A model generated the notes under the pieces. It ran no database searches. It was not told where the DNA came from and saw only the letters and a program-made list of their open reading frames with translations. The position numbers and the translations under genes were made by a program. Positions 35,437 through 43,815 of a stretch of 64,000 bases of DNA are shown here, in pieces; the stretch's first letter is position 1, and the number at the start of each line of letters is the position of its first letter. The DNA lies in assembly GCA_000717735.1 (NCBI GenBank), contig JOBE01000041.1:1-64000 (forward strand), written 5' to 3'. This DNA is from Streptomyces griseoluteus. GTDB lineage: Bacteria > Actinomycetota > Actinomycetes > Streptomycetales > Streptomycetaceae.

Positions 35437-36132
35437 TCACCGAAGCGCCGCCGGAGCGATGCCCAGGGACGCGTACAGCGCGCTCTCGCCCTGCTCGGTC
35501 ACCTTCACGGCCCGCTCCGACCCGATGCGTACGCACCATCCGGTGTCCAGCGCGTGCCGGCACAGCGCGGCGCCAGCGACCCCGGCGAGATGCGGCTTCC
35601 GCTCGGTCCAGTCGAGGCAGCCGCGCGCGGCGGGCCGCCTGCCCCGGCGTACGAGGGGAACGCCGAGGTCGTCGAACCAGGCCAGGCCCCGGTCCGTGAG
35701 CGCGAAGCCGGTGTCCTGGCGCAGCAGTCCGCGCGCGGTCATCGCCTCGGTCACGACGATGCCGAGCCGTCCGGCGAGGTGGTCGTAACAGGTCCGCCCC
35801 CGGGCCATCGCCCGTCCCGCGTTCGCGGCCCGCAGCGAGCGGGGCGGCGCGGCCACCGCCGGTTCGGACCGGACGGCCAGGTCCTCGACGAGGTGCGCGA
35901 TCACTGGGTCGGCGAGGCGTACGTACCGGTGGCGCCCCTGCCGCTCCTCCGCGAGCACCCCGCCGGAGACCAGCTTGCCGAGGTGCTCGCTCGCGGTGGA
36001 CGGCGCCACGCCCGCGTGCCGGGCGAGTTCCCCCGCGGTCCAGGCCCGTCCGTCGAGCAGGGCGAGCAGGAACGCGGCGCGGGTCTCGTCCGCGAAGAGC
36101 GCCGCGAGGGCGGCGAGGTCACTGGCTGCCAT
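35437..36132 (-). CDS. ArsR-family winged-helix regulator
   Basis: This 231-residue protein has an ArsR helix-turn-helix at the N-terminus (WTAGELARHAGVAPSTASEH near 31-50, then the wing RQGRHRYVRL). An extra C-terminal half of about 130 residues includes TDRGLAWFDDLGV and CLDWTERKPHLAG, a layout I recall from Streptomyces ArsR-like proteins that sense organic ligands. The classic metal-binding cysteine pair of SmtB/ArsR is absent. It lies upstream of the EamA exporter gene in the same direction. Confidence 0.9.
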   Translation of the reverse strand: MAASDLAALAALFADETRAAFLLALLDGRAWTAGELARHAGVAPSTASEHLGKLVSGGVLAEERQGRHRYVRLADPVIAHLVEDLAVRSEPAVAAPPRSLRAANAGRAMARGRTCYDHLAGRLGIVVTEAMTARGLLRQDTGFALTDRGLAWFDDLGVPLVRRGRRPAARGCLDWTERKPHLAGVAGAALCRHALDTGWCVRIGSERAVKVTEQGESALYASLGIAPAALR

Positions 36133-36150
36133 GCGTCAAGGCTCCCGCAC

Positions 36151-36843
36151 TCACGCTTCGGCGGCGGCCGAAGTGTCGTGGCGGGCCGGGGGGCGTCGGC
36201 CGAGGGTCTCGTACTGGAGTCTGAGTCCGTCGAGCAGGGCCCGCAGGCCCGTGTCGAAGGCGCCTTCGTCGACCTTCTGGCGGTGCTCCGCGAGGAGGTG
36301 GGCCTGGCCGAGGTGGGGGTAGTCGGCGGGGTCGTAGGCGGACTCGTCGTCGACGAAGCCGCGGGCGAAGGAGCCGAGGGCGGAGCCGGTGATGAAGTAC
36401 CGCATCAGGGCGCCGATGGAGGTGGCCTGGGCCGGTGGCCAGCCCGCGCGGACCATCGCGCCGAAGACGGCGTCCGCGACCCGCAGGCCGGCCGGGCGGC
36501 GGCCGGGGCCCTGGGCGAGGACCGGGACGATGTGGGGGTGGTCGGCGAGGGCGGCGCGGTAGGAGACGGCCCAGTCGTGGAGCGCCGGGAGCCAGTCGCG
36601 GCCGTCGTCCTCCGTGAACATCGACAGGTCGATCTTCTCGCTCACCGCGTCGGCGACGGCGTCGAGGATCTCGTCCTTCGTGCGGAAGTGGTTGTAGAGC
36701 GAGGGGCCGCTCACCCCGAGTTCGGCTGCGAGCCGGCGGGTGGAGAGCGCGCCGAGACCCTCCGCGTCCACGAGCGCGCCCGCCGTCTCGACGATGCGGT
36801 CTCGGCTGAGCAGGGGCTTGCGCGGTCGGGCCATGGCGCACAT
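36151..36843 (-). CDS. TetR/AcrR regulator, divergent from acyl-CoA dehydrogenase
   Basis: The 230-residue protein has a helix-turn-helix (STRRLAAELGVSGPSLYNHF near 34-53) and a TetR C-terminal domain of the tetracycline-repressor-like class. ATG 36843 has AGG six bases upstream; ATG 36834 (MARPRKP) is an alternative. It is divergent from the acyl-CoA dehydrogenase gene, and a 19-base operator-like site lies between them. The same site occurs before the aldehyde dehydrogenase gene at 25377, which may be a second target. Confidence 0.9.
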   Translation of the reverse strand: MCAMARPRKPLLSRDRIVETAGALVDAEGLGALSTRRLAAELGVSGPSLYNHFRTKDEILDAVADAVSEKIDLSMFTEDDGRDWLPALHDWAVSYRAALADHPHIVPVLAQGPGRRPAGLRVADAVFGAMVRAGWPPAQATSIGALMRYFITGSALGSFARGFVDDESAYDPADYPHLGQAHLLAEHRQKVDEGAFDTGLRALLDGLRLQYETLGRRPPARHDTSAAAEA

Positions 36844-36860
36844 AGTAGGCCTGCGCTTGA

Positions 36861-36879
36861 AAACTAGCAGTGGTAATTA
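36861..36879. promoter_or_regulatory. TetR-type operator AAACTAGCAGTGGTAATTA
   Basis: It matches the perfect palindrome at 25310-25328 (AAACTAACAGCGCTAGTTT) at 14 of 19 bases, with the left arm identical. It lies between the divergent TetR and acyl-CoA dehydrogenase genes. Confidence 0.6.
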
Positions 36880-36904
36880 ACGGGACCGGACGAGGTGATG
36901 CACG

Positions 36905-38062
36905 GTGGATCTGGCGCTGAGCGAGGAACAGGAAGCCGTACGGCGGCTCGCCGAGGACTTCGTGGCCCGTGAGGTCACCCCGCACGCCACGGCATGGGAC
37001 CGCGCCGAGGAGGTCGACCGGGGAATCGTGAAGAAGCTCGGCGCCGTCGGCTTCCTCGGACTCACGATCCCGGAGGAGTACGGCGGCTCCGGCGGCGACC
37101 ACCTCGCGTACTGCCTGGTGACCGAGGAGCTCGGACGCGGCGACTCCTCCGTCCGCGGCATCGTCTCCGTGTCCCTCGGCCTGGTCGCCAAGACGATCGC
37201 CTCCTGGGGTCGCGAGGAGCAGAAGCGGGAGTGGCTGCCCCGGCTCGCCTCCGGCGAGGCGCTCGGCTGCTTCGGCCTCACCGAACCCGGCACCGGCTCC
37301 GACGCGGGGAACCTCGCCACCCGGGCGGTACGGGACGGCGGCACCGGCGACTACGTGATCAACGGCACCAAGATGTTCATCACCAACGGCACCTGGGCCG
37401 ATGTCGTCCTGCTCTTCGCCCGCACCGGCGACGCCCCGGGGCACAAGGGCGTCTCCGCCTTCCTCGTCCCCACCGACACACCCGGCCTCGCCCGCCGCCC
37501 CGTCCACGGCAAACTCGGCCTGCGCGGCCAGGCCACCGCCGAACTGGTCCTCGAGGACGTCCGCGTTCCGGCCGGCGCGATGCTCGGCCCCGAGGGCAAG
37601 GGCTTCACCGTCGCCATGTCCGCCCTCGCCAAGGGGCGCATGTCGGTCGCCGCGGGCTGCGTCGGCATCGCCCAGACCGCGCTCGACGCCGCCGTGCGCT
37701 ACGCGGGGGAGCGCGAGCAGTTCGGCAAGCCCATCGCCTCGTACCAGCTGGTGCAGGAACTGATCAGCGACATCGCCGTCGACGTGGACGCCGCCCGGCT
37801 GCTCACCTGGCGGGTCGCCGACCTGATCGACCGGGGCCTGGACTTCGCCACCGCCGCCTCCAAGGCGAAGCTGTACGCCTCCGAGGCCGCCGTCCGCGCC
37901 GCGAACAACGCCCTCCAGGTCTTCGGCGGCTACGGCTACATCGACGAGTACCCGGTCGGCAAGCTGGTCCGCGACGCGCGCGTGATGACCCTGTACGAGG
38001 GCACCAGCCAGATCCAGAAGCTCATCATCGGACGGGCGCTGACGGGGGTCTCGGCCTTCTGA
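36905..38062 (+). CDS. Acyl-CoA dehydrogenase (short/medium chain type)
   Basis: A 385-residue enzyme with all family blocks: CFGLTEPGTGSDAGN near 120-135, YVINGTKMFITNG, the FAD-binding FGKPIASYQLVQ region, and catalytic base Glu365 in LYEGTSQIQ. It removes hydrogens from the alpha and beta carbons of an acyl-CoA, passing electrons to electron-transfer flavoprotein. It starts with GTG at 36905. It is divergent from a TetR gene with a shared operator candidate, so fatty-acid or branched-chain acyl-CoA induction is likely. Confidence 0.96.
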   Translation: MDLALSEEQEAVRRLAEDFVAREVTPHATAWDRAEEVDRGIVKKLGAVGFLGLTIPEEYGGSGGDHLAYCLVTEELGRGDSSVRGIVSVSLGLVAKTIASWGREEQKREWLPRLASGEALGCFGLTEPGTGSDAGNLATRAVRDGGTGDYVINGTKMFITNGTWADVVLLFARTGDAPGHKGVSAFLVPTDTPGLARRPVHGKLGLRGQATAELVLEDVRVPAGAMLGPEGKGFTVAMSALAKGRMSVAAGCVGIAQTALDAAVRYAGEREQFGKPIASYQLVQELISDIAVDVDAARLLTWRVADLIDRGLDFATAASKAKLYASEAAVRAANNALQVFGGYGYIDEYPVGKLVRDARVMTLYEGTSQIQKLIIGRALTGVSAF

Positions 38063-38151
38063 CGCCCGGCTTCCGATCCGTGCTCTCTGAGTACGGCGAT
38101 GAGTACGTGGACGGATGCGGCACCGGCCGCATCCGTCCGATGCTGTCCTGC

Positions 38152-38439
38152 ATGAGCGACACACCGGTCAAGCAGCAGAACACCGCCGCCTACTACATGC
38201 AGGCCGTCCTCTCCTTCGGGATCGCCCTCGCGGCCGTGGCCATCGGGATCTTCCAGCTGGAGGCCAGCGCCTGGGTGCGGGCCTTCCTCGCCGTCGCGGT
38301 CCTCTACCTCACGACCTCGGCGTTCACGCTCGCCAAGGTCGTCCGCGACCGCCAGGAGGAGGGCCAGATCGTCAGCCGCGTCGACCAGGCCCGGCTGGAG
38401 AAGCTCCTCGCCGAGCACGACCCCTTCCAGAAGCTCTGA
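38152..38439 (+). CDS. YiaA/YiaB-family two-helix membrane protein
   Basis: This 95-residue protein has two transmembrane helices (about 17-35 and 43-62) in the YiaA/B pattern, with SFGIALAAVAIGIFQLEASAW in region 21-41, and a charged C-terminal tail (QEEGQIVSRVDQARLEKLL). Members are conserved but of unknown function; some are linked to tellurite or stress responses. It lies 89 bases after the acyl-CoA dehydrogenase gene and may be read through from it. Confidence 0.85.
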   Translation: MSDTPVKQQNTAAYYMQAVLSFGIALAAVAIGIFQLEASAWVRAFLAVAVLYLTTSAFTLAKVVRDRQEEGQIVSRVDQARLEKLLAEHDPFQKL

Positions 38440-38448
38440 GCGGCCGGA

Positions 38449-38464
38449 TCTAAGCGCTTGCTCA
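38449..38464. promoter_or_regulatory. Operator candidate TCTAAGCGCTTGCTCA (copy 1)
   Basis: This 16-base site lies just before a TetR gene. An exact copy lies at 39650-39665 beyond the opposing maoC-like gene. Its complement, TGAGCAAGCGCTTAGA, resembles the CAAG-N2-CTTG type of operator known for KstR2-like TetR proteins. Confidence 0.75.
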
Positions 38465-38512
38465 CCCTCGTTGTATGGTGTTCGTCCTGACGGGGTCGAG
38501 AAGGAGTGTCGG

Positions 38513-39139
38513 ATGAGCGCGGCGGAGGAGACGCCCGGGGCCGAGGACGTGCCCTGGGGCGAGGTCACGCCCGAGGCGGCCCGGCGACTGCTCGTGGCCG
38601 CCGTCGAGGCGTTCGCCGAGCGGGGCTACCACGCCACCACCACCCGGGACATCGCCGGCCGTGCCGGCATGAGCCCGGCCGCGCTCTACATCCACTACAA
38701 GACCAAGGAAGAGCTGCTCCACCGCATCAGCCGGATCGGCCACGACAAGGCCCTGGAGATCCTCCGGGCCGCGGCCGACGGCGAAGGCCCGGCCGCCGAG
38801 CGCCTCGCCGACGCCGTGCGCTCCTTCGTCCGCTGGCACGCCGAGCGCCACACCACGGCCCGGGTCGTCCAGTACGAGCTCGACGCCCTCGGCCCCGAGC
38901 ACCGCGCCGAGATCGTGGAGCTGCGCCGCGAGTCCGACGCGACGGTGCGCCGCATCATCGACGAGGGCGTGGCGGCCGGCGAGTTCGAGGTGCCGGACGT
39001 GTCGGGCACCACGGTCGCCGTGCTCTCCCTCTGCATCGACGTCTCGCGCTGGTTCAACACCCAGGGCCGCCGCACGCCGGACGAGGTCGGCGCGCTCTAC
39101 GCCGACCTCGTCCTCAGAATGGTCGGCGCTCAGAAGTAG
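38513..39139 (+). CDS. TetR/AcrR regulator (fatty-acid type)
   Basis: The 208-residue protein has a helix-turn-helix (TTRDIAGRAGMSPAALYIHY near 43-62) and a C-terminal domain of the KstR2-like class (RFVRWHAERHTTARVVQYEL region). AAGGAG lies before the ATG at 38513. The 16-base operator candidate sits in its promoter, with an exact copy in the promoter of the convergent MaoC hydratase gene. The inference is a repressor that controls itself and an acyl-CoA hydration step. Confidence 0.93.
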   Translation: MSAAEETPGAEDVPWGEVTPEAARRLLVAAVEAFAERGYHATTTRDIAGRAGMSPAALYIHYKTKEELLHRISRIGHDKALEILRAAADGEGPAAERLADAVRSFVRWHAERHTTARVVQYELDALGPEHRAEIVELRRESDATVRRIIDEGVAAGEFEVPDVSGTTVAVLSLCIDVSRWFNTQGRRTPDEVGALYADLVLRMVGAQK

Positions 39140-39591
39140 TAGCGGGAGACCGACTCGGCGACACAGACGGGCTTCTCGGAGCCCTCGCGCTCCACCGTCA
39201 CCGCCGCCGTCACCTGCACGCCGCCACCGGCCTCCTCGACCTTCGTCAGGACGGCCGTGGCGCGCAGTCGCGAGCCGACCGGCACGGGCGCGGGGAAACG
39301 CACCTTCTCGGTGCCGTAGTTGACGCCCATCTTCATGCCCTCGACCGTCAGGACCTGCGGGACGAACAGCGGCAGCAGAGACAGGGTCAGATAGCCGTGC
39401 GCGATGGTCGTGCCGAACGGACCGGAGGCCGCGCGCTCCGGGTCCACGTGGATCCACTGGTGGTCCCCGGTCGCCTCGGCGAAGAGATCGATCCGCTTCT
39501 GGTCGATCTCCAGCCAGTCGCTGTGTCCCAGCTGCTCGCCGACCCCCGCGCGCAGCTCCTCGGCGGAGGTGAAGATCCTCGGCTCGGCCAT
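39130..39591 (-). CDS. MaoC-family (R)-specific enoyl-CoA hydratase
   Basis: This 153-residue hot-dog protein has the hydratase motif FAEATGDHQWIHVDPERA (catalytic Asp and His, about 45-62) and GPFGTTIAHGYLTLSLLP, full length for a single-domain MaoC dehydratase. It adds water to trans-2-enoyl-CoA. ATG 39591 follows AGGGACAGG. It overlaps the TetR gene tail to tail by ten bases and carries the same operator candidate upstream, so both belong to one small regulon. Confidence 0.93.
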   Translation of the reverse strand: MAEPRIFTSAEELRAGVGEQLGHSDWLEIDQKRIDLFAEATGDHQWIHVDPERAASGPFGTTIAHGYLTLSLLPLFVPQVLTVEGMKMGVNYGTEKVRFPAPVPVGSRLRATAVLTKVEEAGGGVQVTAAVTVEREGSEKPVCVAESVSRYYF

Positions 39592-39638
39592 GTTCCTGTC
39601 CCTTCTGGTACGGCGTACCGTCCCGGCACGGCATACCC

Positions 39639-39665
39639 AACGGTCGGTATCTAAGCGCTTGCTCA
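39639..39665. promoter_or_regulatory. Abutting operator candidates before maoC-like gene
   Basis: Copy 2 of TCTAAGCGCTTGCTCA lies at 39650-39665 (identical to 38449-38464). Directly next to it, AACGGTCGGTAT at 39639-39650 reads ATACCGACCGTT on the minus strand, like the boxes at 19587, 45149 and 49028. The sites lie between the leftward MaoC gene and the rightward soxR gene. Confidence 0.65.
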
Positions 39666-39714
39666 GCATGTGGGGGTGAGGGTGCCCCTGTCAACGGACC
39701 AGTAGGGTCGCGGG

Positions 39715-40194
39715 GTGCCGCAGATTCCAGAGAAGATCCACGAGCTCACCGTCGGCCAGCTCTCCGCCCGTAGCGGAGCCGCCGTCTCCGCCCTGCACTT
39801 CTACGAGGCGAAGGGGCTCATCAGCAGCCGCCGCACCACCGGCAACCAGCGCCGCTACGGCCGCGACACCTTGCGCCGGGTCGCCTTCGTCCGCGCCGCG
39901 CAGCGGGTCGGGATCCCGCTGGCCACGATCCGCGAGGCGCTCGCCCAGCTCCCGGAGGAGCGCACCCCCACCAACGAGGACTGGGCCAAGCTCTCCGCCG
40001 CCTGGCGCACCGAGCTCGATGAGCGCATCAAGCAACTCGGCCGGCTCCGAGACCATTTGACGGACTGCATCGGCTGCGGCTGCCTGTCCCTGCAGAACTG
40101 CGTCCTGTCCAACCCGGACGACGCCTTCGGCGAACGGATGGCGGGCTCCCGCCTGATGCCGGTGCGCCGGACCGCCCCGGAGGACCCGGCGTAG
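39715..40194 (+). CDS. soxR: SoxR, redox-sensing MerR-family regulator
   Basis: The 159-residue protein has a MerR helix-turn-helix (about 12-50) and the [2Fe-2S] cluster motif CIGCGCLSLQNC (Cys118, 121, 123, 129), which is diagnostic of SoxR. In Streptomyces SoxR senses redox-active antibiotics rather than superoxide and switches on a few oxidoreductase and transporter genes. It starts with GTG at 39715. Its own targets cannot be told from this window, and no clear SoxR box was found by eye. Confidence 0.97.
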   Translation: MPQIPEKIHELTVGQLSARSGAAVSALHFYEAKGLISSRRTTGNQRRYGRDTLRRVAFVRAAQRVGIPLATIREALAQLPEERTPTNEDWAKLSAAWRTELDERIKQLGRLRDHLTDCIGCGCLSLQNCVLSNPDDAFGERMAGSRLMPVRRTAPEDPA

Positions 40195-40206
40195 GGTCCC
40201 CGGCCC

Positions 40207-40821
40207 TCAGGCCGCGGGCGCCAGCGGCCGGTTCCGCTCCCCACGGGCGCGGGCCAGTGCCCCCGAGGTGAGCACCGCGCGGGGCACGCCCACTCCGCAG
40301 TCCCCGCACACCGGGCCGAGCCAGGGCTCGTACGCGTCCCCGGGACCGGTCCACTCGATCCGCGGCCCCGCGCACACCGGGCACTCCTCGCCGGGACCGC
40401 TCTCCAGGGCCGTGATCAGCCGCCTCAGCACATCCGGCAGCGGATCCGACGGGTGCACCGCCGGATCGCCGCACCGGACCACCCCGTTGCCGCCCCAGAC
40501 CCGCCGGTGCCAGTCGTCGAGCGCGCCCAGTCTCCGCAGGCCCTCCTGCTTCTCGCGCCGCCGCCGGGCGGCGAACCGCTCCTCGTACGCGAGCCACAGG
40601 GCGCGCGCCTCCTCCAGCTCGTCGAGCGCGGCGATCAGCCGCCCGGGGTCGAGATCCCGGTCCTCGGGTCCGAACCTGTGCCTGCGGCACAGGTGGTCCC
40701 ACGTCGCCCGGTGCCCGTACGGCGCGAACCGCTCCAGACACTTGCGCAGCGAGTACCTGCGCAGCGCCGTGTCGCACCCCGGATCGCGCACCTGTCTCGC
40801 GAGACTCCGGAAACCGGCCAT
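40207..40821 (-). CDS. Conserved protein with zinc-ribbon-like end
   Basis: A 204-residue protein that I do not recognise beyond its likely conservation in Streptomyces. The N-terminal half is helical and charged (ELEEARALWLAYEERFAARR around 69-88). The C-terminal part has two CxxC pairs (Cys147/150 and Cys172/175) 22 residues apart, fitting a zinc ribbon. There is no signal peptide. It is convergent with soxR across 12 bases. A nucleic-acid or protein-binding role is possible. Confidence 0.75.
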   Translation of the reverse strand: MAGFRSLARQVRDPGCDTALRRYSLRKCLERFAPYGHRATWDHLCRRHRFGPEDRDLDPGRLIAALDELEEARALWLAYEERFAARRRREKQEGLRRLGALDDWHRRVWGGNGVVRCGDPAVHPSDPLPDVLRRLITALESGPGEECPVCAGPRIEWTGPGDAYEPWLGPVCGDCGVGVPRAVLTSGALARARGERNRPLAPAA

Positions 40822-40984
40822 CTCCCGCCACCTCCGTCGCTGGTCATTCCGCGATATCAGAGGGACGAACGAGCGCCCCGCCGTGTTCCATCGAAATTCG
40901 GATGGCAGCCATCAGCGGCGCGGCGGGACACCCCGAAAGAGGCTCTGACCAGGCCCGGGACCGATCCGGTCCGAAGGGCGGGCT

Positions 40985-42238
40985 CTAACGTCCCGCCCGG
41001 GCCGCCGACACCACCACCCGGGCCAGTTCCGGCTCGCAGACGTCGCTGTGCGAGCGGACCACCGCCGCCGTGTCCACGTTCACACAGCCCGAGGCCGGCA
41101 CCCCCGCGCCCAGGACCGCCGCCAGGGTCCGCTCCACCGTCCCCGGCACCGCATGGACGCCGTCGTACCCGATCGCTCCCCAGCGCGGATCGCCCGCGCC
41201 GGGCAGTCGCGGCAGGCCACCGAGCGACTCGGAGTCGCGCGCGAGCCGGGACGCCAGCGGGTACATCACCCCGAGTGCCGTGTCGTGCCGCGAGTAGCAG
41301 GCCACCAGGGGCCCCCGGATCCGCTGCTGCACGTCCCGCAGCGAGCCGGACCGCCGGGCGTCGTGCGGCAGCCGCGCGGCGAACGCGTAGTGCGAGAAGG
41401 CGCCCTGGAGGAGCGTCACGGAGGCGACGGGGCGGGCCCCCGACGGCAGCCCCTTCAGCGCGTACGCGACGAGCCGGGCGCCCATGCTGTGGCCCACGAG
41501 GTGGACGCGGAGGCCGGGGGCGGCCCTGGCGACCTCGCCGAGCAGCGGTCCGAGGCCCGCTTCGCCGACCCGCCCGGCCCGCTTCTTCATCACGTAGTAG
41601 GTGGCCTGCCGAAGGGCTTCCCGGGCGCCCTTCCAGTACCGCTCGAGCCCTTCCCCGAAGCCGCTCTCGAACCCGTCAGCCGATACGGCCCCCGCTGGGA
41701 CGGCCCCCGCCAGAGCCTCCGCCGCCGGCGCCTCCGCCTCCAGCGCCTCCGTGAACAGGGCGCAGACCTCGACCGGGTCCGCGACCAGGAACTCCGGCAC
41801 CGGTTCCACCGCGACGGCGGCGCCCTCGCCGGACACGTCCGTCAGCTCCCGCAGCAGCGCCCCGAACTCGGCGAACGCCCTCTCGTCCGCCGGTGCCGTC
41901 ACGAGGAGTTCGGTGAGCCGGTCGAGGACCGGCTCCTTCTCCGGGAGGACCGTCACGAGGGCCCGGTAGTCGGGGCCCGGCGCACCGGTGAACATCATCG
42001 ACGGCCAGATCACCCCCGCGTACCCGGCCTCGATCCCGGGGGCGAGCAGACCCGGGAAGGGGGCGAAGAAGTCGGAGTAGAGACGGGTGGCACCGGAGGG
42101 GGAGCTGTTCCACCCGTGCGCGAACACCACCAGGTCGGTGACCCCTTGCCGGGCCAGTGCGGCGAGGGACGCGGACTGCCCCGGAGGTCCGTCGCCCTCC
42201 TTGTCGAAGGTGATCTCCCGGTACGGCTCCACACTCAT
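40985..42238 (-). CDS. Alpha/beta hydrolase (serine hydrolase)
   Basis: The 417-residue cytosolic protein has an oxyanion-hole segment VVFAHGWNSSPSG (38-50) and a nucleophile elbow GHSMG at 249-253 (Ser251), with a long helical insert between them (about 95-225). The remaining triad residues probably lie near HDTALGVMYP and GVHAVPG toward the end. The substrate is unknown; esterase or lipase action is the family-level guess. ATG 42238 was chosen for a clean MSVEPYREITFDKEG start; the longer frame upstream lacks support. Confidence 0.85.
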   Translation of the reverse strand: MSVEPYREITFDKEGDGPPGQSASLAALARQGVTDLVVFAHGWNSSPSGATRLYSDFFAPFPGLLAPGIEAGYAGVIWPSMMFTGAPGPDYRALVTVLPEKEPVLDRLTELLVTAPADERAFAEFGALLRELTDVSGEGAAVAVEPVPEFLVADPVEVCALFTEALEAEAPAAEALAGAVPAGAVSADGFESGFGEGLERYWKGAREALRQATYYVMKKRAGRVGEAGLGPLLGEVARAAPGLRVHLVGHSMGARLVAYALKGLPSGARPVASVTLLQGAFSHYAFAARLPHDARRSGSLRDVQQRIRGPLVACYSRHDTALGVMYPLASRLARDSESLGGLPRLPGAGDPRWGAIGYDGVHAVPGTVERTLAAVLGAGVPASGCVNVDTAAVVRSHSDVCEPELARVVVSAARAGR

Positions 42239-42364
42239 CCCGGTCACGGCCAGACCGTCCCTCCACGTCGAGGGGGCCGCAGCGCCGAGTGCGCCCCGTG
42301 CGCGGGCGGCGGCTCCATGGCCAGCATGCCCGCGCACGGCCCCGTCCAGACGTCCGACGGGGTG

Positions 42365-43696
42365 TCAGCGCAGCCGGGCCGCCGTGATCCTGGGGAAGTG
42401 GATCAGCAGGTCGTACGCGGTGGAGAGCCGCACAGGGGCCACTGAGCCCGGCCACGGGTACGCGGTCCCGATGTGCCGGCTCGGCCGGTGCGTGCCGAGC
42501 CAGTCGCGCGCCGCCGGTGTCGTCCGCCGCAGGTCCAGGTAGAAGGCGTCCGGCGAGACGCGGTCCAGGGTGTGGGCGCTGCTGTCGGCGCCGAGCGTGC
42601 CGAGGGTGAAGGTCCGGAGCGGCTCGCCCGGGGCCTCGGTGTCGTGGGCGTTGAACGAGCCCTGCCCGAAGGAGGCGCCGACGGTCACGTAGTCCCGGCC
42701 GAGGGCGTCACGGAGGAAGGCGCCCTGGGTGCGCGGGTACTGGTCCGGCTTGATCGTCTCGTAGCCGACGTGCCCGTTGTGCGCGGAGAGCACGATCCGG
42801 TCTCCGGTCCGCCGCTGCCACCACACGGTGTTCTCGGCCATGATCCGGTCGCGGTAGAGCATCGCCTCCGCGACCCCCGTGTCCGTCGTCATGTCGTGGG
42901 CGTACACGGTGCCGACCTGGGCGATGGCCCGCGCGTGCTGGACCGCCCACGCGGCGGCCTCACGCGCGCGTGCGTCCTTCCCCGGCGCCTGTCGCTCCAG
43001 GAGCGCGAGGGCGGTGTTCACCTCGCCGGCCATCCGCTCCCGTTCGGCCGCCGGCCTGGCCGTGTACCCCTTCATCCACGCCCGCACCTCGCCGGTGGGG
43101 CGCGAGGCCCGGTACAGCTCCTGGAAGCGGGGGAGGAGCGCCGGGTGGGTGCGGCCCACGTACGAGGTCACCGTGTCGAAGAGGCTCCGGCCCGCGTAGC
43201 CGAGGTCGTTGCCCATGAAGCGGACCTGGTGGCCGGGGTGGAGCTGGTTGTGGCGCCGCATCCACAGGAACAGGTCGAGGTACTCCTCGGTGTTCCAGAG
43301 GCGGTACGACTCCTGGAACTCGTCCCGCATGATCGCCCTGATGTCGCCGCGGCCGGTGCGGACCCACTCGTCGACGAGGAGCCCGGTGGACCAGTTGGCC
43401 TCCAGGGCGAAGGTGGTGAAGCCCCGCCGCTCCACGAGGTGTTCGAAGATCCGGTGCTTGGCGGTGAAGAACTCGGCCGAGCTGTGGGTGGCCTCGCCGA
43501 TGCCGACGACCTTGGCCGAGCCGATCATCCGGTCGAGCGGGCGCAGATCGGTCAAGGGCTGGGCGGTACGGGCGAGTTCACGGGCGGGGTCGGTGGTGGT
43601 GGTCGCGGCCGCGCCGGCGGCGGGTGCCAGGGTGCCGAGGCAGGCGGCGACCAGAAGTCCGACGAGGGGAAGTCGGCGTCGTATGGAGAGGTTCAT
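42365..43696 (-). CDS. Erythromycin esterase-like protein, exported
   Basis: This 443-residue protein has a signal peptide (MNLSIRRR, hydrophobic core, cleavage near GAAA|TTT) and the erythromycin esterase family motif GIGEATHSSAEFF with further His and Glu residues in DLGYAGRSLFDT and LSAHNGHVGYE. Family members are metal-independent hydrolases, and only some act on macrolides; an antibiotic-resistance role should not be assumed. It lies next to a NamZ-like gene in the same direction, 119 bases downstream of it. Confidence 0.9.
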   Translation of the reverse strand: MNLSIRRRLPLVGLLVAACLGTLAPAAGAAATTTTDPARELARTAQPLTDLRPLDRMIGSAKVVGIGEATHSSAEFFTAKHRIFEHLVERRGFTTFALEANWSTGLLVDEWVRTGRGDIRAIMRDEFQESYRLWNTEEYLDLFLWMRRHNQLHPGHQVRFMGNDLGYAGRSLFDTVTSYVGRTHPALLPRFQELYRASRPTGEVRAWMKGYTARPAAERERMAGEVNTALALLERQAPGKDARAREAAAWAVQHARAIAQVGTVYAHDMTTDTGVAEAMLYRDRIMAENTVWWQRRTGDRIVLSAHNGHVGYETIKPDQYPRTQGAFLRDALGRDYVTVGASFGQGSFNAHDTEAPGEPLRTFTLGTLGADSSAHTLDRVSPDAFYLDLRRTTPAARDWLGTHRPSRHIGTAYPWPGSVAPVRLSTAYDLLIHFPRITAARLR

Positions 43697-43815
43697 GGGG
43701 TCAGCCTGGTCGGCGGGACATCCCGGGGGACATCCCGCCCGCACCCTTGTCGACCGGGGGACAGCCCCTTGACGCCCGGGGGACAACCCCCGCTCGGCAC
43801 CGGGCGCAACCGCCG

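Noticed and set aside
42365..43696. Macrolide resistance by erythromycin esterase
   Set aside because: Family membership alone does not show macrolide activity; the protein is exported and sits beside a wall-turnover gene, so resistance is not claimed.
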